DNA of 64,000 nt from Pseudomonas sp. BP8 (lineage in GTDB: Bacteria; Pseudomonadota; Gammaproteobacteria; Pseudomonadales; Pseudomonadaceae): NCBI RefSeq assembly GCF_017875955.1, contig NZ_JAGINK010000001.1, positions 2,634,501 through 2,698,500 of the forward strand. Reading direction: 5' to 3'. Under the pieces are notes generated by a model. The model did no database searches. It was not told the DNA's origin and saw only the letters and a program-made list of their open reading frames with translations. Shown here in pieces: positions 8,588-16,802 of the stretch. Position 1 is the stretch's first letter. Each line of letters opens with the position of its first letter. Made by a program: the position numbers and the translations under genes.

Positions 8588-10058
8588 GGTTCACTCTCCG
8601 GCCTTTGGGTTCGTAGTCGATGCTGATTTCGTGGTCCAGATGCAGGGCCACTCTGGCCCCAGGCGGCACGTAGATCGCGGCGAAGGCTTCGCCGTAGAGT
8701 TTGTTGATCCACTCGCGGATCTCGCCAATACCACCGCTGATCACCGAGTTCAGCGCGCTGTTGCCGCTGTTCTGGGACAGGCCCAGGCTGCCGCTGGCCG
8801 AATTGATGAACGAGGTGTTGGTCTGTTCGCTGCCCAGGGCCGCGGCGAAGCCGGCGCCGGCCGCGGTGATCAGGCTCTGGCTGCCCAGGTACTGCTGAGC
8901 GTTGGAGCGGCGCTCGCCGGAAATGCAGGGAATGCCGTAAGGGTCGGAGATGTAGCCAAGGCCGCCGCGGATCTTCTCGGTGTCCGAGGTTTGAGTACTG
9001 CTGCGATTGCGGCTGACGACCTTCTGCGGCTGCGGCACTGTGCGGACGGTACCGTCACTGAAGACAAAGGTGATCGACTCGACCTGGCCGCGCACGCAGG
9101 ACAACGTCCAGTCACCGGCGGCGGTGCCACTCATGACCGCGCCGACCACGTCCGGCAGGTCGATGCCATTGGCAGTGAGGTTGTCCGGCCCCACCAGCAC
9201 CTTGAACGGATAGGGGTCATTCACCGTTCCGTCTACCGGTACCCGGCCAATGAGCGCGGTCATGGCGATCGAGCCCATCAGCGTCGAATTCTCGGGGATG
9301 GTGTAGACGGGCCTGGCGCCTTCGGTACGGTCCTGGGCGTTCTCCAGATCACGCTCGCCTTTGGCGACGGCACGCAAGCGGTCCTGGCCACGGTCGATGG
9401 CGTTGTTGTCCAGGGCGTGCAGGTCCTTGAACTTCGAGGTCAACGACGACAGCGGTCCGTCGGCTTTGCCGGTGTCCTCCTGGCCGGCGCGTGCATTCGA
9501 AGGTTCGATCCACTGCACCGCATCTGCCGGTGCCTGAGGGCCTGCAAACTGCTGCTCGTCGCCTGGCTCAAGACCGAAGCCCGCAGGCACATCCGACTTC
9601 GTGGCTGGCTTACCTGCGAGCTGGTCCTTGAGCCTGGAGAGTAGTCCCTGAGTCTCGCGGTGCTGCTGCTCGGCCTTCTGCCGAGCATCGTTGGCCTGCT
9701 GCCGCTGCTCGGTGACCTGTTGGGTGACGCTGCTCAGCGTGCTCTGGATGCGCGTGTCGATATTGCCTTCGCGCGTGCGCAGCCGGCTGTTCTCAGTCTG
9801 CAGCGCATCGTTGCCTTTCTTCAGCGTCTGCATTTCGCTGCGCATCGCTTTTACCTGGCCGATCAGCGTGGCCACGGTGTCGCGCGGGGTGTCGCCAGCG
9901 ATGCCCAAGGCTTTGGCCTGTTCCGCGCTGAGCGTGGCGTTCTCCGGATCGTGAGTGGGCTGGCCATCCGGGGCGGTGACCCAGGATTTGATGATGATCA
10001 GTACGATACCCAGTAGGACCGCAGGCACAAACCATTTCAGTAGGCTGTTAGCTTTCAT
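8550..10058 (-). CDS. ICE protein TIGR03752 (PFL_4705) family, TraB/VirB10-like
   Basis: A 502-residue inner-membrane-anchored protein, likely the TraB/VirB10-type component that spans the periplasm and senses ATPase energy. ATG 10058 gives MKANSLLKWFVPAVLLGIVL, one membrane helix, then a long coiled coil (about residues 70-140, EMQTLKKGNDALQTENSRLR), a proline/alanine linker and a beta-rich C-terminal half with the pattern IPENSTLMGSIAMTALIGRVP typical of this family. The longer frame from 10100 is not used because it overlaps the upstream gene more. It overlaps TIGR03749 by 11 bases. Confidence 0.92.
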   Translation of the reverse strand: MKANSLLKWFVPAVLLGIVLIIIKSWVTAPDGQPTHDPENATLSAEQAKALGIAGDTPRDTVATLIGQVKAMRSEMQTLKKGNDALQTENSRLRTREGNIDTRIQSTLSSVTQQVTEQRQQANDARQKAEQQHRETQGLLSRLKDQLAGKPATKSDVPAGFGLEPGDEQQFAGPQAPADAVQWIEPSNARAGQEDTGKADGPLSSLTSKFKDLHALDNNAIDRGQDRLRAVAKGERDLENAQDRTEGARPVYTIPENSTLMGSIAMTALIGRVPVDGTVNDPYPFKVLVGPDNLTANGIDLPDVVGAVMSGTAAGDWTLSCVRGQVESITFVFSDGTVRTVPQPQKVVSRNRSSTQTSDTEKIRGGLGYISDPYGIPCISGERRSNAQQYLGSQSLITAAGAGFAAALGSEQTNTSFINSASGSLGLSQNSGNSALNSVISGGIGEIREWINKLYGEAFAAIYVPPGARVALHLDHEISIDYEPKGRRVNHESPSVSVLDLD

Positions 10059-10854
10059 GATCGGCAGCCTCCGGTTTTGGCGGGGGCAACAGCAGCGCAT
10101 GCTTCAGGTCGCCGCCGCGGGTGACGAGGTAGGCCACGGTGGTGTCTTCAGGCGTACCGGTGAGACCTAAATCCGCGTGCTGGAAGGTTGCGGCGTACAG
10201 CGTGGCCTGTAGGTGACGCGGGTCAAGCGCGACCTTGCCGGGACCGCGGTTCACGATCTTTACCGCCGTCACCCAGTAGTCGCCCAGCCGCCAGGCCGCG
10301 AGTGCCTTGATCGAAACCCGCTCGGTGGGTAGCAACGAGCTGAACGCAACAGAGTCGCTCAGTGGCACCCGTCGCACACCGGGCAGTGGGGCTACGGTCC
10401 GCAGGGGCGCATAGAGGTTCTGCGCCGCATAGCGGGTGAGCACCACCGGTACCGGCGTCGCAGCAGGTGCCGTGCCTTTCTCAGTTTTCACGTCCGGTGC
10501 CGGAGCCTGGGCCACTATCTTGACCGGCTCCAGCGCCTCGCTACCCTCGAGCGCCTCGATGTCGATCAGAATGATGTCGCCTGACTTCACCGATTGCAGC
10601 TGCAACCGGGTAGGTGGAAGGGATTCTGCGGCGCGCAGATACACCGTGCCGCCGACGGACTGCACACGCAGCTTGCCGGCGATCGCACTCGGCAGTCCGA
10701 CGCGCACATCCTCATCCAGCATCAGGACGCGTTCCTGGCCCACCGTAAGTCGAACGGCCAGCGGCAGGCGATCCCAGTATTTCACCTCGACCGCACCGAC
10801 TGCAGAACACCAGCCTGCGGCAACCGCCAGAATAATGATCAAGACACGCATCAT
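10048..10854 (-). CDS. ICE protein TIGR03749 (DUF3438) family
   Basis: A 268-residue exported protein of the transfer core complex, in the position of TraK/VirB9 in related systems; the analogy is inferred. ATG 10854 forms ATGA with the stop of the TIGR03746 gene and starts a clear Sec signal (MRVLIIILAVAAGWCSAVGA). The body is beta-rich (VKYWDRLPLAVRLTVGQERV) as expected for a VirB9/TraK-type sheet domain, with an Ala/Pro linker near the middle. The longer upstream frame lacks a signal and is rejected. Confidence 0.9.
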   Translation of the reverse strand: MMRVLIIILAVAAGWCSAVGAVEVKYWDRLPLAVRLTVGQERVLMLDEDVRVGLPSAIAGKLRVQSVGGTVYLRAAESLPPTRLQLQSVKSGDIILIDIEALEGSEALEPVKIVAQAPAPDVKTEKGTAPAATPVPVVLTRYAAQNLYAPLRTVAPLPGVRRVPLSDSVAFSSLLPTERVSIKALAAWRLGDYWVTAVKIVNRGPGKVALDPRHLQATLYAATFQHADLGLTGTPEDTTVAYLVTRGGDLKHALLLPPPKPEAADHES

Positions 10855-11492
10855 CCCGCACCTCCAGGCAGCGTCAGCTTCTGCGGCGTACCTTCGTAGC
10901 AGTCCAGGGCCAAGCCCCACTTGTTGTGCTCGGGGTCGACGTCGAAGCGCACCACCCGTAGCGGATAGCGCACCACCACACGTTTCACCGGTTCGGCGGC
11001 GTAGTACTCGTCGGCGTTGAGGTCGAGCTTCACCAGCCAGCTGTGCTTATCCAGCTGCTTCACCCGTAGGTCGGGGTCGTCGCTGTAGCCGCGGCCCAGC
11101 ACTTCGTATACGCCACGCACCCGGCCGCGCAGTTCGCCGGCGGCCTTGCGGTACTCGAAGTCACCGTCGAAGAAGGTCTTGCACGCTGGGGTCAGGTAGG
11201 GCTGCAAAGCAAAGATGGCACGGTGGTAGTCGACCTCACCGTCGGTTGGCCAGCGGTTGAGCTGGCCGAAGATGTATAAGGCGAAGGCGTAGATGTTTTC
11301 CGGCGGTACATCCCACCACTTGCGTGTACTGCCGGAGCGCAGATCGGGCGGTACGTGAATGGTCAGTTCGGAGGGTGCGGACTGCCAGCCGTACCACAGC
11401 CCGCAGCACAGAAGCGCCAGGATCGAAACGGCCAGACGAAGGCTGAAGATATGCGCCTGCTGCGCATCCACCTTGTTACGGAAGCGGCTCAT
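10851..11492 (-). CDS. ICE protein TIGR03746 (DUF2895, PFL_4703) family
   Basis: A 213-residue bitopic membrane protein of the conjugation complex, in the position of TraE/VirB8. ATG 11492 (MSRFRNKVDAQQAHIF) is followed by one transmembrane helix (LRLAVSILALLCCGLWYGWQ) and a periplasmic domain rich in aromatic and charged residues. Its start overlaps the TIGR03750 stop as ATGA and its stop overlaps TIGR03749 as ATGA, so translation of the three genes is coupled. The track-length frame to 11594 adds 34 implausible residues. Confidence 0.9.
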   Translation of the reverse strand: MSRFRNKVDAQQAHIFSLRLAVSILALLCCGLWYGWQSAPSELTIHVPPDLRSGSTRKWWDVPPENIYAFALYIFGQLNRWPTDGEVDYHRAIFALQPYLTPACKTFFDGDFEYRKAAGELRGRVRGVYEVLGRGYSDDPDLRVKQLDKHSWLVKLDLNADEYYAAEPVKRVVVRYPLRVVRFDVDPEHNKWGLALDCYEGTPQKLTLPGGAG

Positions 11493-11890
11493 AGCGTAGA
11501 CCTCGCGTGTCGCCGCGTACGGCGCACTGTCCAAGGCCCTGAGTGCAGGATCAAATGATGAGTGCCGATGCCCCAGTGCACTGCCAGATGCCATTGCAAG
11601 CGACGATACAGCCAGGTTTCAGGACGAGCACGTTTGGCTCGGCGCATCAGCTTGCCGCCGCCCAGCAACACTAGCGCCATGCAGATGAACATGCAGGTGG
11701 GGAGGGTAGCGATGGAGGCGGTGGCCAGCGCCAGCGGCGCGCCGAGAATCACACCTAACCCTGCGCCGATGATCAGCGCGACCCACATCTCGTCGTTGGT
11801 GAGCCCACGGAGAACGGCCGGATCTCTATTGAGGCGCTCCGGGAGGAAGGTCAATGTGCCGTCAGGCAGGGTTGCAGGGGCGTCGGACAT
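11489..11890 (-). CDS. ICE membrane protein TIGR03750 (DUF3487) family
   Basis: A 133-residue inner membrane protein similar in layout to TraL/VirB3. Two adjacent hydrophobic helices (EMWVALIIGAGLGVILGA and a second from about TLPTCMFICMALVLLGG) are followed by a basic tail. It sits between the pilin-like TIGR03745 gene (8-base gap) and TIGR03746 (ATGA overlap), the standard order. Confidence 0.88.
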   Translation of the reverse strand: MSDAPATLPDGTLTFLPERLNRDPAVLRGLTNDEMWVALIIGAGLGVILGAPLALATASIATLPTCMFICMALVLLGGGKLMRRAKRARPETWLYRRLQWHLAVHWGIGTHHLILHSGPWTVRRTRRHARSTL

Positions 11891-11897
11891 GGTGACC

Positions 11898-12275
11898 TCA
11901 CAGGATCGTCGCGGCTTTGGTGAGGAACCACAGGATCACCACCACCAGCAGGGCGCCGACGCCGACCACGGCGCCGAGGTCCTTCCAGGTCTTGCGCTGG
12001 TTTTGCACGTCGGCGTAGACGGTGAGCGAATGCCAGGCCACGCCGAGGAAGGCGAGGGTGGCGATCAACAGACCAAGCAGGATGCCGCCGTCATACGCGT
12101 AGTTTTTGATGGTGTCGATCAGGCCCGAGCCCTCACCGCGAGACGGTGCTTCCATGGTCGGCAGGTCGGCCCAGGCCAGTGTCGAACTCAGCAGCACCAG
12201 GCTGCCGACCAGGACTTGCGAACAGGACTTCCGGAACAGAGTGAGCGGGTGATGGCAACGACGGGAGAGGTTCAT
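11898..12275 (-). CDS. ICE membrane protein TIGR03745 (DUF2976, PFL_4702) family
   Basis: A 125-residue protein with a signal-like N-terminus ending near TLAWADLP, then two membrane helices (GGILLGLLIATLAFLGVAW and VVGVGALLVVVILWFL). The layout resembles a conjugative pilin precursor of the TraA/VirB2 sort, and the gene lies where a pilin gene is expected; the pilin role is inferred. It follows TIGR03758 by 15 bases. Confidence 0.88.
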   Translation of the reverse strand: MNLSRRCHHPLTLFRKSCSQVLVGSLVLLSSTLAWADLPTMEAPSRGEGSGLIDTIKNYAYDGGILLGLLIATLAFLGVAWHSLTVYADVQNQRKTWKDLGAVVGVGALLVVVILWFLTKAATIL

Positions 12276-12290
12276 GGCAAGGTCTCCTGA

Positions 12291-12530
12291 TTACGACAGC
12301 ATGAAAAACATCAACACGATCAGGGTGAGGGCCAGGCGCAGCGTGCTGCCGCCGAGTGCACCGAAATTGAGGTTGCCGGCCGCCCAGCCGCGGTAGCCGG
12401 TCCACAGGGCCCAGGTGCACCAGAGCAACGCGAGCACCAGCACCGATGAGCGCCACAGCACTGAGCTGAGCTGCGGGGTGAACCCGGCGACGGCCGAAAA
12501 CGCGCTGAGTTGGGCGTCAGTCATGCTCAT
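12291..12530 (-). CDS. ICE membrane protein TIGR03758 (DUF3262, PFL_4701) family
   Basis: A 79-residue two-helix inner membrane protein (LVLALLWCTWALWTGY and LRLALTLIVLMFFML). It could be pilin-like or a small assembly factor. The start at 12530 overlaps the end of the RAQPRD gene by four bases. Length and hydrophobic pattern match the family. Confidence 0.88.
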   Translation of the reverse strand: MSMTDAQLSAFSAVAGFTPQLSSVLWRSSVLVLALLWCTWALWTGYRGWAAGNLNFGALGGSTLRLALTLIVLMFFMLS

Positions 12531-12856
12531 CGGATGGCCTCAGGAGGGAGGGACGCTTCAGCGCGGTAATCACCGGTCAATTCGACCTGGTCAGCTGGCT
12601 GCGCGCGGGAGGGCGACAGGTATTTGTGGATGCCTTGACGCATACGCTCAAGGTCCGCAGTGAACCTCACATAGTCGAAGCGATAGCGGGTCTCCGCGGT
12701 ACTGACTGAGGCGGTGCTTGCGCGATCGGCCAACCGTTCGATGTCAGTAATCTGCCGCTGCACGAGGCCCAGATCCGAGCGCTCAGGCGCGTCTTGAGCG
12801 GCGGCACCGAGCGACACCAGACAGGCTAGCAGCATGGAGTAAGAGGTGTTCTTCAT
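12527..12856 (-). CDS. RAQPRD family ICE protein (TIGR01690)
   Basis: A 109-residue exported protein with signal MKNTSYSMLLACLVSLGAAA and the diagnostic motif near residue 85, here RAQPAD rather than RAQPRD, followed by VELTGDY. The role in transfer is unknown. It is the first gene after the toxin cassette, with 375 bases without a gene upstream, so it may begin a transcription unit or depend on read-through. Confidence 0.9.
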   Translation of the reverse strand: MKNTSYSMLLACLVSLGAAAQDAPERSDLGLVQRQITDIERLADRASTASVSTAETRYRFDYVRFTADLERMRQGIHKYLSPSRAQPADQVELTGDYRAEASLPPEAIR

Positions 12857-13231
12857 GGCGAAATCCAGCCGGGTAACTGGTTTCAGCTTGAAGAGTCAGG
12901 TGGCATTTAACATGCCCTAAAGGGTTTTTGAGACCTTCGGTTTATGTTAGAAGGATGCAGCGAGAGTTCAACCGCCATCAACATCTTTGGTGCCAGAGCA
13001 AGAAGAACTGAAAGAGACTCACTGCAGAGTCTCTCAAAAAACTCATATACACGGATGCACTCGGCACAATTACTGCTGGCCCCTATCCAATAGGGATAGT
13101 CAGCGACATGCCCTTTTATGGTCATGCGCTATAGCGCTGTATACTACTTAGAAGACGTGGTGGCTTACCTCTGATTTTGCATAGGTCGCTATAACAAGCA
13201 AGGATTAGAGTATTTCCGGTCGTATGTGCTC
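12857..13231. other. gene-free spacer between Beta-protein gene and RAQPRD
   Basis: Base composition changes here from the AT-richer cassette to GC-rich ICE sequence. The minus frame 12907-13125 lacks any recognisable protein character. I see no clear promoter or terminator; it is the left junction of the inserted toxin cassette. Confidence 0.4.
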
Positions 13232-14371
13232 TTAGGCGCGCGCCGAAACTGCGGCCAGTTGGGCAGTAAATTCGTAGATCTCGCCAGTTACGGCTTTCAA
13301 GTGGTGATTGGTGTCATAAGCAATCCAGTCGGTAGAGCTGCCAACAATTTTGCCTAAGCTACATTGCTTGATCATAGCATCACCCCAGCTGAACTTTGGT
13401 TGCCTGTAGTGAATCGAATCTACAATGATTTTTGAGAGTTTTTGGCTTTGCGCGTATCCTTCATCTCCTTTAACAGAGTGACCGCGAGCCACAAAATATG
13501 CATTGTTCACTGTGTATCTGATTTTTACGTTCATGTTCGTAGCGATTGTATCCGAAGCTCTCGGGTTTCTTACGCCGTAGTCACCAAAGCTCAGCGAGGC
13601 TGTTGGGTTTGCTGATAGAAATCCTTTCCAGGCAATCATCTCTTTTCTTTGCACTAAGCCACTTGAGTCACGTTCTTTTACAGCTTTCTCAATCGAATCG
13701 GGGATCGAGCTTCCGCTCATTATGATACGTTTGAATCCTAAGCTGCTCAAGTGTCCGTACGCAGTTTCAAGAATTTCCATCACATCTTGTATTGAGAATT
13801 TGGTTACGTCACCCATGTCAATTAAGACTGGAGTGTTGGATTCGACAAGTCCGGTGCTCAAAACCATATCTTCGATGATTTCGCTCAAGTGATCTAGATC
13901 GCCAAGATCTTCAATCGCTAAGCTGTCCAGCCTAATGCAGAAGTACGCGCCATCAGACAGCGGCATGGAAGTAATTGTTTCACGATACTCTGGTACTTCC
14001 CAGCGGTCGTAGCCTATCATAGGGCAGGCCAGTACACCCAGATCATTCAGCCTGTTGCAGACGAAACTGAGTATCTGTTCTCCCCCCTCAGTGCTAAATT
14101 CAATGGGCCATTGAGAAGCATCTATGAGAATATGCTTGCCTCTGAATATTTTAGCTATGCTGTGCGCACGTGCGTCAAGATAGTCCTCGAATGGCGTGTC
14201 GCTTTTTTTTATGGCTGCCTCAAGCGCTTTTCCGTTAAGTACGGTGATCTCGAAGATAGGCGTGCAACGTGCCAGTGCCGACTTGTCAAGCTTTTGTAAG
14301 AATGACAGTGCGTCGAACTCGCCGGATTTGGCTCGAATGATAGGAAAATATTGGTTGTTCATATTTAACAT
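13232..14371 (-). CDS. Beta family protein (PF14350-like), possible defence effector
   Basis: A 379-residue protein that resembles the Beta protein family named after phage T4 (PF14350); opening MNNQYFPIIRAKSGEFDA and the alternating strand-helix pattern (PVLIDMGDVTKF, RIIMSGSSIPD) fit a TIM-barrel-like fold. Biochemical activity is not established. The gene starts one base before the end of the HigA-ImmA gene (ATG 14371; ATG 14362 possible), so it belongs to that operon. It is clearly richer in A+T than its ICE neighbours, which marks it as imported. I infer a role as effector or accessory in a toxin-antitoxin or phage-defence unit. Confidence 0.75.
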   Translation of the reverse strand: MLNMNNQYFPIIRAKSGEFDALSFLQKLDKSALARCTPIFEITVLNGKALEAAIKKSDTPFEDYLDARAHSIAKIFRGKHILIDASQWPIEFSTEGGEQILSFVCNRLNDLGVLACPMIGYDRWEVPEYRETITSMPLSDGAYFCIRLDSLAIEDLGDLDHLSEIIEDMVLSTGLVESNTPVLIDMGDVTKFSIQDVMEILETAYGHLSSLGFKRIIMSGSSIPDSIEKAVKERDSSGLVQRKEMIAWKGFLSANPTASLSFGDYGVRNPRASDTIATNMNVKIRYTVNNAYFVARGHSVKGDEGYAQSQKLSKIIVDSIHYRQPKFSWGDAMIKQCSLGKIVGSSTDWIAYDTNHHLKAVTGEIYEFTAQLAAVSARA

Positions 14372-14372
14372 C

Positions 14373-15584
14373 TCATAAGTTTTCGAGTTGAGCTCTGACC
14401 ATTCCTTGGCCGATAAGGTCTGTGAATTGGTTATAGTTGCCCGCTTCTTTTCTGAGTCTCCCGGCTACGATTGCTGGGTGTATATTCAGTTCTTTTGCTA
14501 GAGCAGTAATCGTCTCCTTGCTTGGTCTCAGGTAGGCGTCGGTTCTTTTCCACATTGATCTGGGGATAAATGCGTCTCGGGCGATTCTGTTAGCTTCAGA
14601 CTCTCTTTTGTCAGAGCTAGTATGCTCCAAATCATCAAGGATGGCTTCGCTGGAATCATCAATGTGCTTCCATACGTGAACCAGTTCGTGTACTAGGGTG
14701 AACCAAAAATTGTCGACTCTATCGTATCTGAGCGTGAGAGCAATAATAGGTGTGCCATCAGTCTCTTTTAGCGCGGCGCCATCAAGCATAGTCCCTTTGA
14801 GTTGTGGCTCTATAATTACCGCAATGCCATGGCTTTTGAGTAATTGTACTGCTTTTCGAGGGCCGTCCTCATACCGACTGAGCTGAATGATTTCTTTGAT
14901 TAACGCGTCACCCACCTTGCTTTTGTCATAAGGAGGTAGCTCACTTTTAATCTCTCTGGTTCTTTGGATTACCCTGGCGAGCCAAGCATATAGTGCATAA
15001 GTTGTTGTTGGGGTGGGGGAGTCGCCAGAAAGTGTACGGCGAAAAGAGGCCCCGCTTTCTTGTAGGCCTACTTCGGAAATGAAACCTTGGACAATCTCTT
15101 CGACTGTCTTTTTTGCCTTGCTTGTGATTGTGTCAATCCAGCCTCTGGCAACCATTTCCTTTACGGGGAACTTGGACCAGTCTACGTTCGATTTGTTATG
15201 GTTGCTACCGACTTCATCAAGGCCAATCAAGGTATCGGCAGAAATTCCGAGGCCAATAGCAAGGGCCCTGATCATGGGGACAGTAAGTGGGCGTTTTCTT
15301 GCTAGGACTTCTGATACTCTGCTTCTAGTGCCAAAATAGGGGACTAAGTCAGCTTGCTTTAGACCTTTCTCGGTCATCCGAAAAAGAATGGCATCAATAG
15401 GGTCTGGAGCCTCGACAGGGTATTTTTGTTTCTCGTAGTCCTCTATCAGCATCGAAAGCAGTTCGAGCCTGTCACTCTCCTCGGAGCCAAGTTTTGGAGA
15501 AGAAATTATCAGCGAATGTACTTCATTGAAGTATTCGAGGTATTGTTCCTCTGTTTTGATAATTTTAGGGCTCAACGTAATCAT
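14373..15584 (-). CDS. HigA-type antitoxin fused to ImmA/IrrE metallopeptidase domain
   Basis: A 403-residue two-part protein. Residues 1-125 look like HigA antitoxins: a helical lead (TEEQYLEYFNEVHSLI), ELLSMLIEDYE, DPIDAILFRMTEKGLKQADL and the helix-turn-helix RSRVSEVLARKRPLTVPMIR. Residues 215-400 are an ImmA/IrrE (M78) peptidase domain with zinc motif HELVH at 299-303. The start 15584 overlaps the HigB-like stop (ATGA). It probably represses its own operon and neutralises the toxin, with the protease domain sensing or relieving repression; the latter is inferred from ImmR/ImmA and IrrE/DdrO. The upstream extension to 15782 overlaps the toxin and is rejected. Confidence 0.88.
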   Translation of the reverse strand: MITLSPKIIKTEEQYLEYFNEVHSLIISSPKLGSEESDRLELLSMLIEDYEKQKYPVEAPDPIDAILFRMTEKGLKQADLVPYFGTRSRVSEVLARKRPLTVPMIRALAIGLGISADTLIGLDEVGSNHNKSNVDWSKFPVKEMVARGWIDTITSKAKKTVEEIVQGFISEVGLQESGASFRRTLSGDSPTPTTTYALYAWLARVIQRTREIKSELPPYDKSKVGDALIKEIIQLSRYEDGPRKAVQLLKSHGIAVIIEPQLKGTMLDGAALKETDGTPIIALTLRYDRVDNFWFTLVHELVHVWKHIDDSSEAILDDLEHTSSDKRESEANRIARDAFIPRSMWKRTDAYLRPSKETITALAKELNIHPAIVAGRLRKEAGNYNQFTDLIGQGMVRAQLENL

Positions 15585-15844
15585 ATTCTTTTCACTATAG
15601 CAGTGATGATTGCAATTCCTTGGGCAAAAGCAACCTTCAACTCTAAAAACTTGCCCGAGTCGCAGACAGAGAACAAAAAAGTATCTTCGGTAGTAGCAAG
15701 AGCATTCGGGAACTGCTCCAGCAGTTCCGATGGGATTTTCCAGGTTGCATGGTCGATTTCGCTCACCCACACGCCAATCCACTTGCGGATATGCTCGCTC
15801 TCTCCCTGCAAAATGGGTAATTTTTCTCTACCAAGCAATCTCAT
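15581..15844 (-). CDS. HigB-like toxin
   Basis: An 87-residue protein of the RelE/HigB superfamily type. The pattern MRLLGREKL, then W-rich helix (IRKWIGVWVSEIDHATWK), LLEQFPNA and a two-strand hairpin (TFLFSVCDS, FLELKVAFA) resembles HigB toxins, but the usual C-terminal histidine/tyrosine end (THxEYD) is absent. It could be a divergent ribonuclease or a variant with another target. It is the first gene of the three-gene cassette and is coupled to the HigA-ImmA gene by ATGA. Confidence 0.7.
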   Translation of the reverse strand: MRLLGREKLPILQGESEHIRKWIGVWVSEIDHATWKIPSELLEQFPNALATTEDTFLFSVCDSGKFLELKVAFAQGIAIITAIVKRI

Positions 15845-16039
15845 GATCGTAGCTTTGTTCCCAATTTGGGAACAAGGTAGCTCAGGGCTGATCGATCGTC
15901 AATGAGGTGTTCCCAAATCGTGAACATCTCGTCGGCTTGGTGGAGGGTGTCGGTGTTGAGATCCTACCCATTGCTGGCCAAGATCATGATTTTCATCGCC
16001 AATCGGAGAGAGTTCGTCGATCGACCACCAGGTGAGCCG

Positions 16040-16768
16040 TCAAAGATATTTCTTGAATGTTGCAGAGGTGATCGCGACCATACAGCCCAGAAGAGTGGCG
16101 CATGGCAGTAGCACCCAGTTGGGATTCAACGACCATGGTAGGGACAGGTAGATCACCCACGGGCAGACCATCAGTGGTAGCAATGTCCGCTTCGCCCTGT
16201 GGTAGACGAAGCTGCTTTCCCGACCTGCACCGAATTTGCGTAGGTCACGACGCATCAGCCCATCGACCGCACCGGTGATCACCGCGAGCAGGAACAGAGG
16301 GGTGGCCAAGGTGAGAACGGCCAGTCGCACTACGAAAGTAAAGACCGTAAACAGGGCCGCCAGCAGATAGTCCTGTATCACAACATAGACCTGCGCGAAC
16401 TGCCCCTGGATTGACGCTTCTCGACTGAGCAGTTTCAGCTGGCCGTCGGATTGCGCCCATCCAGAGCGCACTACGACCCAGTCGTTCAGGTGTTCGAGTA
16501 CCTTGGCGGTCGCTTGCGCCGGCTCTTGCACGAGCAATGAATTCTTGAAGTGGCCACTAAGCCTGCCCAGCTCGCTCAGCCACATGGCATGGCTGTGATG
16601 CCAGCCCTGCTCGGGCCAGAACCACAGCATGCCCACAAACTCCAGCAAAATGGAGAATATCAGCGAAGCGAACAGCAGGCCGAGCAGTCGCAGGCACTGC
16701 TCGAGCATGCCGAAGACGAGCCCCGGACTTCGCTGTGGAGGAAGTGAGCTGGTTGGGGTGGTAGGCAT
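16040..16768 (-). CDS. ICE membrane protein TIGR03747 (PFL_4697) family
   Basis: A 242-residue integral membrane protein of the conjugation system. ATG 16768 (MPTTPTSSLPPQ) is used; the upstream 62 residues of the frame run through the traD end and are basic nonsense. Helices include LRLLGLLFASLIFSILLEFV, a pair near LLAALFTVFTFVVRLAVL and TPLFLLAVITGAVDG, and a C-terminal pair. It often travels directly with TraD, and here lies 34 bases downstream of it. The toxin cassette is inserted immediately after it. Confidence 0.9.
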   Translation of the reverse strand: MPTTPTSSLPPQRSPGLVFGMLEQCLRLLGLLFASLIFSILLEFVGMLWFWPEQGWHHSHAMWLSELGRLSGHFKNSLLVQEPAQATAKVLEHLNDWVVVRSGWAQSDGQLKLLSREASIQGQFAQVYVVIQDYLLAALFTVFTFVVRLAVLTLATPLFLLAVITGAVDGLMRRDLRKFGAGRESSFVYHRAKRTLLPLMVCPWVIYLSLPWSLNPNWVLLPCATLLGCMVAITSATFKKYL

Positions 16769-16802
16769 ACGGGCTCCACATACTCGGTTGCTGACGGCGC
16801 GC

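Noticed and set aside
12907..13125. 72-codon minus-strand frame between the toxin cassette and RAQPRD
   Set aside because: No ribosome site, no domain and atypical composition.
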